From: Salipiger thiooxidans
GTDB taxonomy: Bacteria; Pseudomonadota; Alphaproteobacteria; Rhodobacterales; Rhodobacteraceae
Assembly: GCF_900102075.1 (NCBI RefSeq)
Contig: NZ_FNAV01000010.1
Location: 1-64,000, forward strand
Reading direction: 5' to 3'
DNA: 64,000 nucleotides
Shown: positions 45,782-54,243 of the stretch, piece after piece
Numbering within the stretch: position 1 is the stretch's first letter
How the letters are laid out: the number at the start of each line of letters is the position of its first letter
Translations under genes and position numbers: made by a program
Notes under the pieces: model-generated
Database searches by the model: none
What the model was told of the DNA's origin: nothing
The model's input: only the letters and a program-made list of their open reading frames with translations

Positions 45782-46332
45782 GTCTCAGCGCCTTCTTCCC
45801 CACCCTGCTGCTGGTCGAGACCGCCATGGCGCTGGCGATCGCCCATCCGCAGCGCGCGCTGCTCTCGGGCCGGGTGGTCCATCTTGCGGCGATGGTGATT
45901 CTGTTCGAGACCATCTTCCTGCGCTTCGTCATGCCCCGGGTCCGGACCGAGGTCGCCCCGGACTGCCCGCCCGCGAAACAACGCGCCACGTCCCGCCGCC
46001 CCGAGCGGCTCCTGTACATCGCGGGCCAGCCGTTGCCGCTAGAGAAGGTCGAGCTGATCGAGGCGCGCCAGCAACACATGCACGTGCGGCTCTGCAACGG
46101 CACCCTGACTGAGCGTGCCCGGCTCTCGGACATCGCCGCCCAGACCCGCCCCGAGGACGGCATCCAGCCGCACCGCTCGTGGTGGGTGTCGCGTCGGGCG
46201 GTGGGGCGGCTGGGAACGCGCAGCGGGCGCGAGGTGCTGCAGCTGAGCGACGATTCGCAGGTCCCGGTGGCGCGCGGCCGGGTCGAGGACGTGCGCGACT
46301 GGATCGAAACCTCCCTCGACGACATCGCCTGA
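45778..46332 (+). CDS. LytTR DNA-binding domain membrane protein
   Basis: A 184-aa frame from GTG 45778. Two hydrophobic segments (SLSAFFPTLLLVETAMALAI and VVHLAAMVILFETIFLRFVM) are followed by a LytTR DNA-binding domain from about residue 88 (LYIAGQPLPLEKVELIEARQ, MHVRLCNGTL, RSWWVSRRAV). Membrane-anchored LytTR regulators usually have more helices in front, which the preceding frame supplies. The frame continues upstream of GTG 45778 without a start, consistent with a frameshift. Confidence 0.65.
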   Translation: MSLSAFFPTLLLVETAMALAIAHPQRALLSGRVVHLAAMVILFETIFLRFVMPRVRTEVAPDCPPAKQRATSRRPERLLYIAGQPLPLEKVELIEARQQHMHVRLCNGTLTERARLSDIAAQTRPEDGIQPHRSWWVSRRAVGRLGTRSGREVLQLSDDSQVPVARGRVEDVRDWIETSLDDIA

Positions 46333-46467
46333 GGCGCAAGCGCCCCGAACCACAGGAGAACCTGTCCCGTCCCGACGGAACTGCCCGGCTCGCACACCCG
46401 TGACCTTTACGCCCCGCCGCCTGTTTCTTATATAAACACTCGGACTAAGGCACATGAAGGACAGGCC

Positions 46468-46824
46468 ATGGATGATGCACCGCTCGAAGGCGCGCCGCTG
46501 ATCGCTCCCTCCAGCACGGACCACCCGCTGCACGAGCCGGTGGTCGAGGCGTGCCGGTCGGTCTATGACCCGGAGATTCCGGTGAACATCTACGACCTCG
46601 GGCTGATCTACACCATCGCCATCGACCCCGAGAACGCCGTCAAGGTGACCATGACGCTGACCGCGCCGGGCTGCCCGGTGGCAGGCGAGATGCCCGGCTG
46701 GGTGCAGGACGCCGTGAGCGCCGTGCCCGGCGTCAGGGACGTGGACGTGGACATGGTCTTCGATCCGCCCTGGGGCATGGACATGATGTCCGACGAGGCG
46801 CGGCTCGAGCTGGGCTTCATGTGA
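46468..46824 (+). CDS. sufT: SUF-associated Fe-S protein SufT (DUF59)
   Basis: A 118-aa MIP18/DUF59 protein. Signature stretches are SVYDPEIPVNIYDLGLIY, the reactive-cysteine motif LTAPGCPVAGEMPGW and VFDPPWGMDMMSDEARLELG. The family supports iron-sulfur protein maturation, often at the end of suf operons. Here it stands with sufA but without sufBCDS in the window, so the rest of the operon lies elsewhere or the pair is detached. Confidence 0.92.
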   Translation: MDDAPLEGAPLIAPSSTDHPLHEPVVEACRSVYDPEIPVNIYDLGLIYTIAIDPENAVKVTMTLTAPGCPVAGEMPGWVQDAVSAVPGVRDVDVDMVFDPPWGMDMMSDEARLELGFM

Positions 46825-46828
46825 TCCC

Positions 46829-47413
46829 ATGACGGGAGAGCTGCGCGAGCCGGCCACCGAGCGCGAGAAGATGATCGCGGGCCGGCTCTACGACCCGGGC
46901 GACCCCGAGCTCGTGGCCGAACGCAAGCGCAGCCAGGCGCTGATGCGCGACTACAACGCCACCGTTTACGGTGACGACACCCGCGGTGCGCTGCTCGCGG
47001 CGCTGCTGGGCACCCTGCCCGACCGTATCGCGATCCGCGCGCCGTTCTACGTGGACTACGGCTGGAACATCGCGCTCGGCGAGGGCGTGTTCCTCAACTA
47101 CGGCTGCGTGCTGCTGGACGTCTGCCCGATCCGCATCGGCGACGGCACCCAGGTCGGGCCGATGACGCAGATCCTCACCGCCGACCACCCGCGCGACGGC
47201 GAGACCCGCGCCGCGGGGCTCGAATTCGGACGGCCCGTCACCATCGGCCGCAACGTCTGGATCGGCGGCGGTGCGATCCTCCTGCCGGGAGTCACCGTCG
47301 GCGATGACGCGGTGATCGGCGCGGGCGCCGTGGTGACGCGAGACGTGGCAGAGGGCACGACCGTCGCGGGAAACCCGGCGCGTCCGCTTGTGTCGCGCCC
47401 CGCGAACGCTTAG
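46829..47413 (+). CDS. maltose/galactoside O-acetyltransferase family protein
   Basis: A 194-aa left-handed beta-helix acetyltransferase. The N-terminal maltose-acetyltransferase segment (EREKMIAGRLYDPGDPELVAERKR) precedes hexapeptide repeats, with PFYVDYGWNIALGEGVFLNY, the catalytic His in ILTADHPRDGETR, and WIGGGAILLPGVTVGDDAVI. It begins four bases after the sufT stop and ends 27 bases before sufA, so it is embedded between two iron-sulfur assembly genes. A sugar substrate is likely but unproved. Confidence 0.88.
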   Translation: MTGELREPATEREKMIAGRLYDPGDPELVAERKRSQALMRDYNATVYGDDTRGALLAALLGTLPDRIAIRAPFYVDYGWNIALGEGVFLNYGCVLLDVCPIRIGDGTQVGPMTQILTADHPRDGETRAAGLEFGRPVTIGRNVWIGGGAILLPGVTVGDDAVIGAGAVVTRDVAEGTTVAGNPARPLVSRPANA

Positions 47414-47440
47414 ATTTGTCACTCCAAAAGGAGACACTCG

Positions 47441-47821
47441 ATGTTCGGTATTCCTGGCAAACAGGCCGTGACCATGACCCCTGCCGCGGAAACGCAGGTG
47501 CGGAAGCTGATGGACCGCGACGGACGCGCCGGTCTGCGCATCGGCGTGAAGAAGGGCGGCTGCGCGGGCATGGAGTACACCATGGAGTTCGTCGACACGG
47601 CGGACCCCAACGACGAGGTGGTGGAGCAGGACGGCGCCCGCGTGATGATCGCGCCGATGGCGCAGATGTTCCTCTTCGGCACCGAGATCGACTACCGCAG
47701 CTCGCTGCTCGAATCGGGGTTCCACTTCAACAACCCCAACGTGGCCGATGCCTGCGGTTGCGGGGAATCGATCAAGTTCAAGGACGTGGAAGAGCTCAGC
47801 GTCGAGCGCGGCGACCCCTGA
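47441..47821 (+). CDS. sufA: iron-sulfur carrier, HesB/IscA family (SufA-like)
   Basis: A 126-aa A-type carrier. The three cluster cysteines are in KKGGCAGMEYTM and CGCGES, the family pattern CxnCxC. It accepts and delivers iron-sulfur clusters. The site AAAAGGAG precedes ATG 47441. Position after sufT and an acetyltransferase makes a three-gene run. Confidence 0.92.
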   Translation: MFGIPGKQAVTMTPAAETQVRKLMDRDGRAGLRIGVKKGGCAGMEYTMEFVDTADPNDEVVEQDGARVMIAPMAQMFLFGTEIDYRSSLLESGFHFNNPNVADACGCGESIKFKDVEELSVERGDP

Positions 47822-47997
47822 TCCCTGCCGGGCGCCGGTCGCGGCGCCCCGCCGACCCTTCACGTCGGCCTGCGCCAGGGTGCTGGCACGGTTCCAGCCG
47901 AAACTCTCCCGATATGTCGCGGCATTGGCGGTCGCCCTGCCCTTGACGGCGGCGCCCATCCTTCGATGATGTGCCCGAACCGCAGAAGGGAGAGACC

Positions 47998-48744
47998 ATG
48001 CGCACCAAACTTGCCGCCGGGAACTGGAAGATGAACGGGCTCAAGGCAGCCCTGTCCGAGCTCGGGGAGATGGCAGCCGCCGCGTCTGGCCCCGCCGAAG
48101 TCCTGATCTGTCCGCCCGTGACACTGGTCGCCGCCGCCGCAGACGCCGCAGAGGGTCTCGCCATCGGCGGGCAAGACTGCCATGCCAAGGCCTCAGGCGC
48201 CCACACCGGCGATGTCTCCGCCGCGATGCTGGCGGATGCCGGCGCCGAGTACGTGATCCTCGGCCACTCCGAGCGCCGCACCGACCACGACGAGCATGAC
48301 GAAGACGTCCGCGCCAAGTGTGAGGCAGCCTGGGACGCCGGTCTCAAGGTGGTGCTCTGCGTAGGCGAGAGCCTCGAAGAGCGCGAGGCGTCGAACACGC
48401 TCGACATCATCGGCGGCCAGCTCGCCAAGTCGATCCCCGACGGGGCCACCGGCCACAACCTCGTGGTCGCCTACGAGCCGATCTGGGCCATCGGCACCGG
48501 CAAGGTCCCGACCACCGACCAGATCGGCGAGGTTCACGACTTCATGCGCGCCCGCCTCGAGAAGCGCTTCGGCGAGGGCGTGGGCCGCTCGGTCCGACTG
48601 CTCTACGGCGGCTCGGTGAAGCCCTCGAACGCGGGCGAGATCTTTGCGGTTTCCAACGTCGACGGCGCGCTGGTGGGCGGCGCCTCGCTCAAGGCGGCCG
48701 ATTTCGTGCCCATCATCGAGGCGCTCAACGCGAGCGCGGGCTGA
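47998..48744 (+). CDS. tpiA: triosephosphate isomerase
   Basis: A 248-aa glycolytic enzyme. The active-site residues are Lys in AAGNWKMNG, His in ILGHSERR and Glu in [12 protein letters not shown], with the phosphate loop [16 protein letters not shown] 47998 has AAGGGAGA upstream. It is slightly short but complete. A REP-like element and a terminator follow. Confidence 0.95.
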   Translation: MRTKLAAGNWKMNGLKAALSELGEMAAAASGPAEVLICPPVTLVAAAADAAEGLAIGGQDCHAKASGAHTGDVSAAMLADAGAEYVILGHSERRTDHDEHDEDVRAKCEAAWDAGLKVVLCVGESLEEREASNTLDIIGGQLAKSIPDGATGHNLVVAYEPIWAIGTGKVPTTDQIGEVHDFMRARLEKRFGEGVGRSVRLLYGGSVKPSNAGEIFAVSNVDGALVGGASLKAADFVPIIEALNASAG

Positions 48745-48757
48745 GGGCGCAGGACCG

Positions 48758-48862
48758 GTGAGGGGCCAGCCCCTCACACTCCCCGGAGTTCAGGGGCAAG
48801 ATGAAGAGCGGGACTGTCCCTTCATCTTGCCCGATAAACTCCCGCCGGAGGCAGGCCGGCCC
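48758..48862. repeat. REP-like dispersed element, two inverted cores
   Basis: A perfect hairpin (GTGAGGGGC/GCCCCTCAC at 48758-48766 and 48769-48777) is followed by ACTCCCCGGAGT and two inverted copies of the core. GGGCAAGATGAAG (48794-48806) and CTTCATCTTGCCC (48820-48832) pair perfectly over 13 bp. The second core's outer part, 48821-48842, is the exact reverse complement of 41881-41902. Confidence 0.8.
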
Positions 48863-48872
48863 CCGGAATCGC

Positions 48873-48905
48873 AAGCGGCGCCCCGATCGGAGCGCCGCTT
48901 TTTCG
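48873..48905. terminator. intrinsic terminator between tpiA and dctM
   Basis: AAGCGGCGC (48873-48881) and GCGCCGCTT (48892-48900) form a perfect 9-bp stem; TTTTT follows for the plus strand. It closes tpiA and faces the end of the convergent dctPQM operon. Confidence 0.8.
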
Positions 48906-48925
48906 TTTGAAATGATCTGCCCGGA

Positions 48926-50302
48926 TCAACGGGTGATGATCTCCGGTCCCATGAAGGTCGTCGGAAGCCAGGTCGACAGGATCGGGATGTAGGTCACCAT
49001 GATCAGGAAGACGAAGAGCACCGCAAGGAAGGGCAGCGCCGCGCGCACCACGCTCATCATAGGCATCCCGGCCACGCCAGAGGTCACGAAGAGGTTGAGA
49101 CCCACCGGCGGGGTGATCATGCCGATCTCCATGTTCACCACCATGATGATGCCGAGGTGGATCGGGTCGATGCCAAGCTCGATGGCGATGGGGAACACCA
49201 GCGGCGCGACGATCACCAGGAGGCCCGAGGGCTCCATGAACTGGCCGCCGATCAGCAGGATCACGTTGACGATCACCAGGAACATCACCGGGCCGAGCCC
49301 AGCCCCGAGCATGGCGCTCGCGATCTGCTGCGGGATCTGCTCATCGGTCAGCACGTGTTTCAGGATCAGCGCGTTGGCGATGATGAACATCAGCGTGATC
49401 GTGAGCTTGCCAGCCTCGAACAGCGTGTCGCGGGTGTCGCGGTGGAAGAAGGCCGTCACCAGCGCGATCGGCTTGCGGATGAGCGGCAGGTTGGGCTCGC
49501 CGTTCCGGCCCGCGAGCGGCCCCATGTCGCGGTAGACGAAGTTCGCGATCAGGAAGGCGTAGACCGCGGCCACGGCAGCGGCTTCGGTCGGCGTGAAGAT
49601 GCCGCCGTAGATCCCGCCGAGGATGATGACGATCAGGAACAGGCCCCAGAGCGCCTCGCGGCCCGCGGTGAAGACCTCGCCCCAGCCCAGCCACTCGCCC
49701 TTGGGCAGGTTCTTGACCCGCGCCATGACGTAGATGGTGATCATCAGCATGGTGCCCGCCATCAGGCCGGGGATCACGCCTGCGAGGAACATCCGCCCCA
49801 CCGAGACATCGGTCGCCGAGGCGTAGACCACCATCACGATGGACGGCGGAATGAGGATGCCCAGCGTGCCCGCGTTGGCGATCACGCCTGCCGCGAAGTC
49901 CTTGGTGTAGCCCACCTGCCGCATGCCGGCGATGACGATCGAGCCGATGGCCACCACGGTCGCGGGCGAGGACCCGGAGAGGGCAGCGAAGAGCATGCAG
50001 GCGAAGACGCCGGCAATGGCGAGGCCGCCGTGCACGTGGCCCACCAGCGCGATGGAGAAGCGGATGATCCGCCGCGCCACGCCGCCCGTCGACATGAAGC
50101 TCGAGGCGAGGATGAAGAACGGGATCGCCAGCAGCGTGTAGTGGCCGGCCATCGCCTGGTAGAAGCTCTGCGCGACCGAGCTCAGCGAGGTGTCGGATAG
50201 CACCAGCAGGAAGACGATCGACGAGATGCCGAGCGAGACTGCGATCGGCACGCCGATCAGCATCAGGCCGACGATGATGACAAAGAGAAGTAAAACGTCC
50301 AT
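48926..50302 (-). CDS. dctM: TRAP transporter large permease DctM
   Basis: A 458-aa inner-membrane protein with about twelve helices. Landmarks are SLGISSIVFLLVL, FMSTGGVARRI, LFAALSGSSPATVVAIGSI (conserved SGS loop) and MEIGMITPPVGLNLFV. It forms the sodium-driven transport path of a TRAP system with DctQ, seven bases upstream, and DctP. Order dctP-dctQ-dctM is the usual one. Confidence 0.95.
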   Translation of the reverse strand: MDVLLLFVIIVGLMLIGVPIAVSLGISSIVFLLVLSDTSLSSVAQSFYQAMAGHYTLLAIPFFILASSFMSTGGVARRIIRFSIALVGHVHGGLAIAGVFACMLFAALSGSSPATVVAIGSIVIAGMRQVGYTKDFAAGVIANAGTLGILIPPSIVMVVYASATDVSVGRMFLAGVIPGLMAGTMLMITIYVMARVKNLPKGEWLGWGEVFTAGREALWGLFLIVIILGGIYGGIFTPTEAAAVAAVYAFLIANFVYRDMGPLAGRNGEPNLPLIRKPIALVTAFFHRDTRDTLFEAGKLTITLMFIIANALILKHVLTDEQIPQQIASAMLGAGLGPVMFLVIVNVILLIGGQFMEPSGLLVIVAPLVFPIAIELGIDPIHLGIIMVVNMEIGMITPPVGLNLFVTSGVAGMPMMSVVRAALPFLAVLFVFLIMVTYIPILSTWLPTTFMGPEIITR

Positions 50303-50309
50303 CGGTCTT

Positions 50310-50999
50310 TCAGTCCTCGCGGTTCATGTGGGCCACGTCTTCGACCGCGTCTTCGGCCTCGTGGCTGACGATCAGGCTGGTCTGGGCACCGGTCCAGATG
50401 CGCCACCCCGCCTGGAGGAAGCGGAAGAACAGCAGCGCGGCGCCGAAGGGCAGCATGGCGTAGGGGATGAAGCGCGGCAGCTTCTCGTAGGCCTCGCCCT
50501 CGTTGATCCAGGGCTCGATGAAGCGCAGCCACTCGGGCATCGGGATGTCGACCACCTCGTACCAGGAGCGGTAGGAGGTGCGTGTCATCTCCTCGAAGCC
50601 CGTGGGGAACCAGCGGCCGGTGGTCTGCGGCAGGTTGACGAAGTTGGCCCAGTAGTCCCAGGCGCCCTTCAGCAGCAGCGCCGCGTAGACGATGCAGACC
50701 ACCGCCGCGATCAGCGCCATGACCCGGCGGACGGTGGTCGGCACCAGCGTGGTGACCGCGTCGACGCCGAGATGGGCAGTGACCTTCACCGCGTAGGAGA
50801 TGCCGAAGAGCACCAGCCACGCGAACAGGATCGTCACCGCCTCGAGGCCCCAGATGAGGCCGGTGTTGAAGCCGTAACGCAGCACGACGTTGATGAAGGT
50901 GATGAGCGTCATGAGCCCGAGGATCACCGCGATGGCGGTTTCCTCGATTTCGTTGACGATGCGGCCGAGCGCGCTCTGGCCGTGGGTGTGACTGGACAT
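50310..50999 (-). CDS. dctQ: TRAP transporter small permease DctQ
   Basis: A 229-aa membrane protein with four main helices, somewhat longer than typical (about 160-190) because of an extra hydrophilic section around GRWFPTGFEEMTRTSYRS. Visible family parts are IVNEIEETAIAVILGLMTLI, LRYGFNTGLIWGLEA and SYAVKVTAHLGVDAV. It pairs with DctM. Confidence 0.92.
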   Translation of the reverse strand: MSSHTHGQSALGRIVNEIEETAIAVILGLMTLITFINVVLRYGFNTGLIWGLEAVTILFAWLVLFGISYAVKVTAHLGVDAVTTLVPTTVRRVMALIAAVVCIVYAALLLKGAWDYWANFVNLPQTTGRWFPTGFEEMTRTSYRSWYEVVDIPMPEWLRFIEPWINEGEAYEKLPRFIPYAMLPFGAALLFFRFLQAGWRIWTGAQTSLIVSHEAEDAVEDVAHMNRED

Positions 51000-51152
51000 G
51001 CTGTCCCCCCATTCCGCGTCCGGGCACCGGCCCCGGCGCCTTATCCGGTTAGTGATGTCTGATGGGAAACCGTGTGAAAAAGGGGACGGCGGACCGTCCC
51101 CTGCAGCGGCCGGCCCCGATCCATACGGGCCAGGCCGGCCGTGTGCGGGCGA

Positions 51153-52163
51153 TCAGCCCTGCACTTCGGCGTTGAACTTCTGCGCGGCCTCGATGTTTTC
51201 CACACCGACGTCGCCTTCGAACTTCTCCCAGACCGGCTTCATCGCGTCGACCCAGGCCTGACGCTGCTCGGGGGTGAGCTCGCGAATGGTGCCGCCAGCG
51301 TCGAGGATGGCCTGGCGGTTGTCGGCGTCGACCTCGGCGATGGCCGCGTTACGCTCGGCGGTGACCTCGTGGACGATGGTCTCGAGCTGGGTTCGGATGT
51401 CCTCGTCGAGGCTGTCCCACCAGTCGGCCGAGGTCACGACCATGTAGTCGAGCACGCCGTGGTTGGTCTCGGTGATGCCGTCCTGCACCTCGAAGAACTT
51501 CTGGCCGTAGATATTCGACCAGGTGTTGTCCTGACCGTCGACCACGCCGGTCTGCAGCGCGCCGTAGACTTCCGAGAAGGCCATCGGCTGCGGGCTGGCG
51601 CCGAGCTGCTCCATGTTCGCCTTCAGCACCTCGGAGGGCTGCACGCGGAACTTGAGGCCCTTGGCGTCCTCGGGGGCGACCAGCGGCTTGTTGGCCGAGA
51701 ACTGGGTCATGCCGTTGTGCCAGAAATCGAGGCCGAGCAGGCCGCGGCGAAGCATCGATTCCTTCATTTCCTGGCCGGTTTCCGAGTTTTGGAACGCGTC
51801 CACGGCCTCGATGTTCACGAACATGAACGGCAGGTCGAAGATGCGGAACACCTTGGTGAACTGCTCGAACTTGGACAGCGAGGGCGCGGCCATCTGCACG
51901 TCGCCGTTCAGCATTGCCTCGAGCACCTGGTCGTCGTTGTAGAGCGTCGAGTTCGGGTAGACCTCCATGCAGGCCTTGCCGTCCATCTCGTCGTTGACGC
52001 GCTGCTGGAGCAGCGTCGCCGCGATGCCCTTGGGGTGCTTGTCGGTGTTGGTCACGTGGCTGAACTTGATGACGATTTCGCCATCGTCGCAGGCAGCCAT
52101 TGCGCCAGTGGCGCCGGTGGTAAGGGCCGCAGCGGCCACGGCGGTCATCAGAAACGTCTTCAT
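51153..52163 (-). CDS. dctP: TRAP C4-dicarboxylate-type solute-binding protein DctP
   Basis: A 336-aa periplasmic protein with signal peptide MKTFLMTAVAAAALTTGATG (cleavage near AMAACDDG). The ligand-arginine region GLKFRVQPSEVLKANMEQLG and the signature GALQTGVVDGQDNTWSNI are present. Start ATG 52163 follows GGGAGG. Substrates of this group are C4-dicarboxylates or related acids. The adjacent dctBD genes support a dicarboxylate. Two tandem operators lie 190-240 bases upstream. Confidence 0.94.
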   Translation of the reverse strand: MKTFLMTAVAAAALTTGATGAMAACDDGEIVIKFSHVTNTDKHPKGIAATLLQQRVNDEMDGKACMEVYPNSTLYNDDQVLEAMLNGDVQMAAPSLSKFEQFTKVFRIFDLPFMFVNIEAVDAFQNSETGQEMKESMLRRGLLGLDFWHNGMTQFSANKPLVAPEDAKGLKFRVQPSEVLKANMEQLGASPQPMAFSEVYGALQTGVVDGQDNTWSNIYGQKFFEVQDGITETNHGVLDYMVVTSADWWDSLDEDIRTQLETIVHEVTAERNAAIAEVDADNRQAILDAGGTIRELTPEQRQAWVDAMKPVWEKFEGDVGVENIEAAQKFNAEVQG

Positions 52164-52352
52164 CGGTATCCTCCCGAAAAGTGATGATCGAGGGCCTGCT
52201 CCCCTGCGGACCCTTCGCTGAACACATGACAGCCATGCGTGAATTGCATCAAGCCTGTGTGAAGCGTCGTGACAAAATCGTCATGAAATCCAATTGTCTC
52301 AGAGGGTTGAATGCCTCCACCCCTGCCACTATGGCGAAACGCCGCCTGTGGA

Positions 52353-52403
52353 TGTGCGGAACTTCGCACAGGCTTCCCGGTTCCCCGTGCGGAAATCCGC
52401 ACA
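52353..52403. promoter_or_regulatory. tandem 18-bp inverted-repeat operators upstream of dctP
   Basis: TGTGCGGAACTTCGCACA (52353-52370) and CGTGCGGAAATCCGCACA (52386-52403) share the half-site GTGCGGAA / CGCACA. Their centres are 33 bp apart, three helical turns. The arrangement resembles the tandem DctD sites known upstream of rhizobial dctA. No GG-N10-GC sigma-54 box was found between them and dctP. Confidence 0.75.
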
Positions 52404-52448
52404 TTTTGTCTTTGGCGAATCTCGGGAGCCGCCCGCACACTCCGCCGC

Positions 52449-53009
52449 ATGGAACCGGATCGTCACGACCGCATCATCGCCTTCATGGCCGAGGCCGAAC
52501 GCCTCAAGGCGACCTTCCGCTCGGGCCGCACCAGCGCGGAACGGCGCGAGAGCGTTGCCGAGCACTCGTGGAGCCTCTGCCTACTGGCACTTCTGACCGA
52601 GGACGAGAGCGGTGTGGATTTCGCCCGGCTGCTGCGGCTGTGCATCGTGCACGACCTCGGCGAGGCGATCTCGGGCGACGTCCCCGCCATCGACCAGGGG
52701 CCCGACACCGACAAGAGCGCGCGCGAGCGGGCGGATCTTGCGACCCTGACCGAGGGTCTGCCGCCGGACCTGCGCGACCGGGTGCGCGGGCTGTGGGAGG
52801 AATACGAGGCGGGCAAGACTCCCGAGGCGCGCGTCGCAAAGGGGCTCGACAAGCTCGAAACCATGCTTCAGCACGTCACCGGCCCGCAGGAGCCCGGCTT
52901 CGACTACGGCTGGAACCTGGGTTACGGCACGCGCTGGACATCGCAGGCGCCATTCCTGCAGAGCCTGCGCGAGCGTATCGACCGGCTCACGCGAGAGGCC
53001 GCGTCCTGA
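52449..53009 (+). CDS. HD-domain hydrolase (YfbR-like)
   Basis: A 186-aa HD-superfamily phosphohydrolase. Metal ligands are His in VAEHSWSLCLL and His-Asp in VHDLGEAISGDVPA, the order of the YfbR/5'-deoxynucleotidase group. The substrate could be a dNMP. ATG 52449 matches the family start MEPDRHDRIIAFM. It lies on the opposite strand between dctPQM and dctDB, and its promoter shares the operator region; its end is seven bases from dctD's end. Confidence 0.85.
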   Translation: MEPDRHDRIIAFMAEAERLKATFRSGRTSAERRESVAEHSWSLCLLALLTEDESGVDFARLLRLCIVHDLGEAISGDVPAIDQGPDTDKSARERADLATLTEGLPPDLRDRVRGLWEEYEAGKTPEARVAKGLDKLETMLQHVTGPQEPGFDYGWNLGYGTRWTSQAPFLQSLRERIDRLTREAAS

Positions 53010-53016
53010 CGCCGTT

Positions 53017-54243
53017 TCAGCGGAAACTCTCCGGCTTCAGCCCATATTTCGCCAGCTTGTCGTAGAAAGTCTTGCGCGGCAGCTTCAGAACCTCGGCGGC
53101 GGCGCTGGCCTGGCCGCCGGTGCGCTTCAGCGCGTCCGCCAGCAGCGAGCGTTCCACCTGAGCCATGCGTTCGGCCAGGCCCAGCCCCTCGGATCCGCCG
53201 TCATCCTCGCCCAGCCCCAGCACGAAGCGCATGGCGGCGGACATGAGCGCGCGGGCGTTACCGGGCCAGTCTCGGGCGATCAGCCCCGCGACGACCTCCT
53301 CGCCGATCTCGGGCTCGGTCATGCCCGACTGCTCCGCTGCCTGCGCAACGTAGTGGCGAAACAGCACCGGGATATCCTCGGGCCGCTCCGAAAGCGCGGG
53401 AATGCGCAGCTGCATCACGTCGAGCCGGTAGTAGAGCTCGGACGAGAACGCCCCCGCCTCGACCGCGCCCGACAAGTCGTCGACCGTACCGCCGATGAGC
53501 CGCGCGCCGCCCTCCTCGAGCGCATCCTGCAGCGCCACCTGCGTATCCTGCGGCAGCCGGCCGATCTCGTCGAGGAACAGCGTGCCGCCCTTGCAGGCCT
53601 GCCAGAGTTCGGCCAGCGCCGCCCGGCCGAGCCCCGCCGCCGAGCGCTTCTCGAACGGCCCCTTGGCGCTCGAGGAACAGAGGTGCACCACCTCGGCCAC
53701 CTTCGAGATCCCCGAGCCCCGGGCGCCGCGCACCAGCACGTCGGCCCCCGCCCGCGCCGCCGCCCGCACCTGCGCGCGCAGGGCCTCGGACTGGGGCGAG
53801 ACGCCGAAGATCATGCGCGCCGCCGGGTCGCCGGTCTCGAGCTGGGCCTTGAGCCGCCGATTCTCGAGCACCAGCCCGCGCGTGCGCAGCGCCCGCTCGA
53901 TCACCGAGATCAGGTCCTGCGGCGCGCAGGGCTTTTCGAGAAAGTCGAAGGCTCCCGCCGACATCGCCCGCACCGCCATCGGGATGTCTCCCTCGCCGGT
54001 CAGCAGGATCACCGGCAGTTCGGTATCCTGCTCGTGGGCGTAGTCGAGCAGGTGAAAGCCGTCACGGCCGGGCATCCGGATGTCCGAGACGATGACGCCT
54101 TCGAAACGCGGCCCGATCAGGTCCTTGGCCTCTACGAAGCTGCCCGCGGTCACCGCGTCGAACTCGGCCAGCTCCAGCGTCTGCCCCAGCGCCTCGCGCA
54201 CCGCCGCGTCGTCGTCCACCAGAAGCACCTTGCGGATGATCAT
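53017..54243 (-). CDS. dctD: DctD-like response regulator with degenerate sigma-54 AAA+ domain
   Basis: A 408-aa regulator. The receiver domain has D54 (VSDIRMPGRD) and K104 (FLEKP). The AAA+ domain keeps Walker B (LFLDEIGRLP) and the arginine-rich LYYRLDVMQLRIP, but Walker A is G173-A-R-G-S-G-I179-S, so the ATP-binding lysine is isoleucine, and no GAFTGA loop exists. The Fis-type HTH (ASAAAEVLKLPRKTFYDKL) is intact. Such changes remove sigma-54 activation but leave DNA binding, as in Rhodobacter NtrC. It overlaps dctB by four bases. Confidence 0.88.
   Translation of the reverse strand: MIIRKVLLVDDDAAVREALGQTLELAEFDAVTAGSFVEAKDLIGPRFEGVIVSDIRMPGRDGFHLLDYAHEQDTELPVILLTGEGDIPMAVRAMSAGAFDFLEKPCAPQDLISVIERALRTRGLVLENRRLKAQLETGDPAARMIFGVSPQSEALRAQVRAAARAGADVLVRGARGSGISKVAEVVHLCSSSAKGPFEKRSAAGLGRAALAELWQACKGGTLFLDEIGRLPQDTQVALQDALEEGGARLIGGTVDDLSGAVEAGAFSSELYYRLDVMQLRIPALSERPEDIPVLFRHYVAQAAEQSGMTEPEIGEEVVAGLIARDWPGNARALMSAAMRFVLGLGEDDGGSEGLGLAERMAQVERSLLADALKRTGGQASAAAEVLKLPRKTFYDKLAKYGLKPESFR

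Noticed and set aside
52164-52330. Sigma-54 promoter upstream of dctP
   Set aside because: Best candidate TGGCA with GGCA (52328-52311, minus) has spacing one base too long; no GG-N10-GC found.
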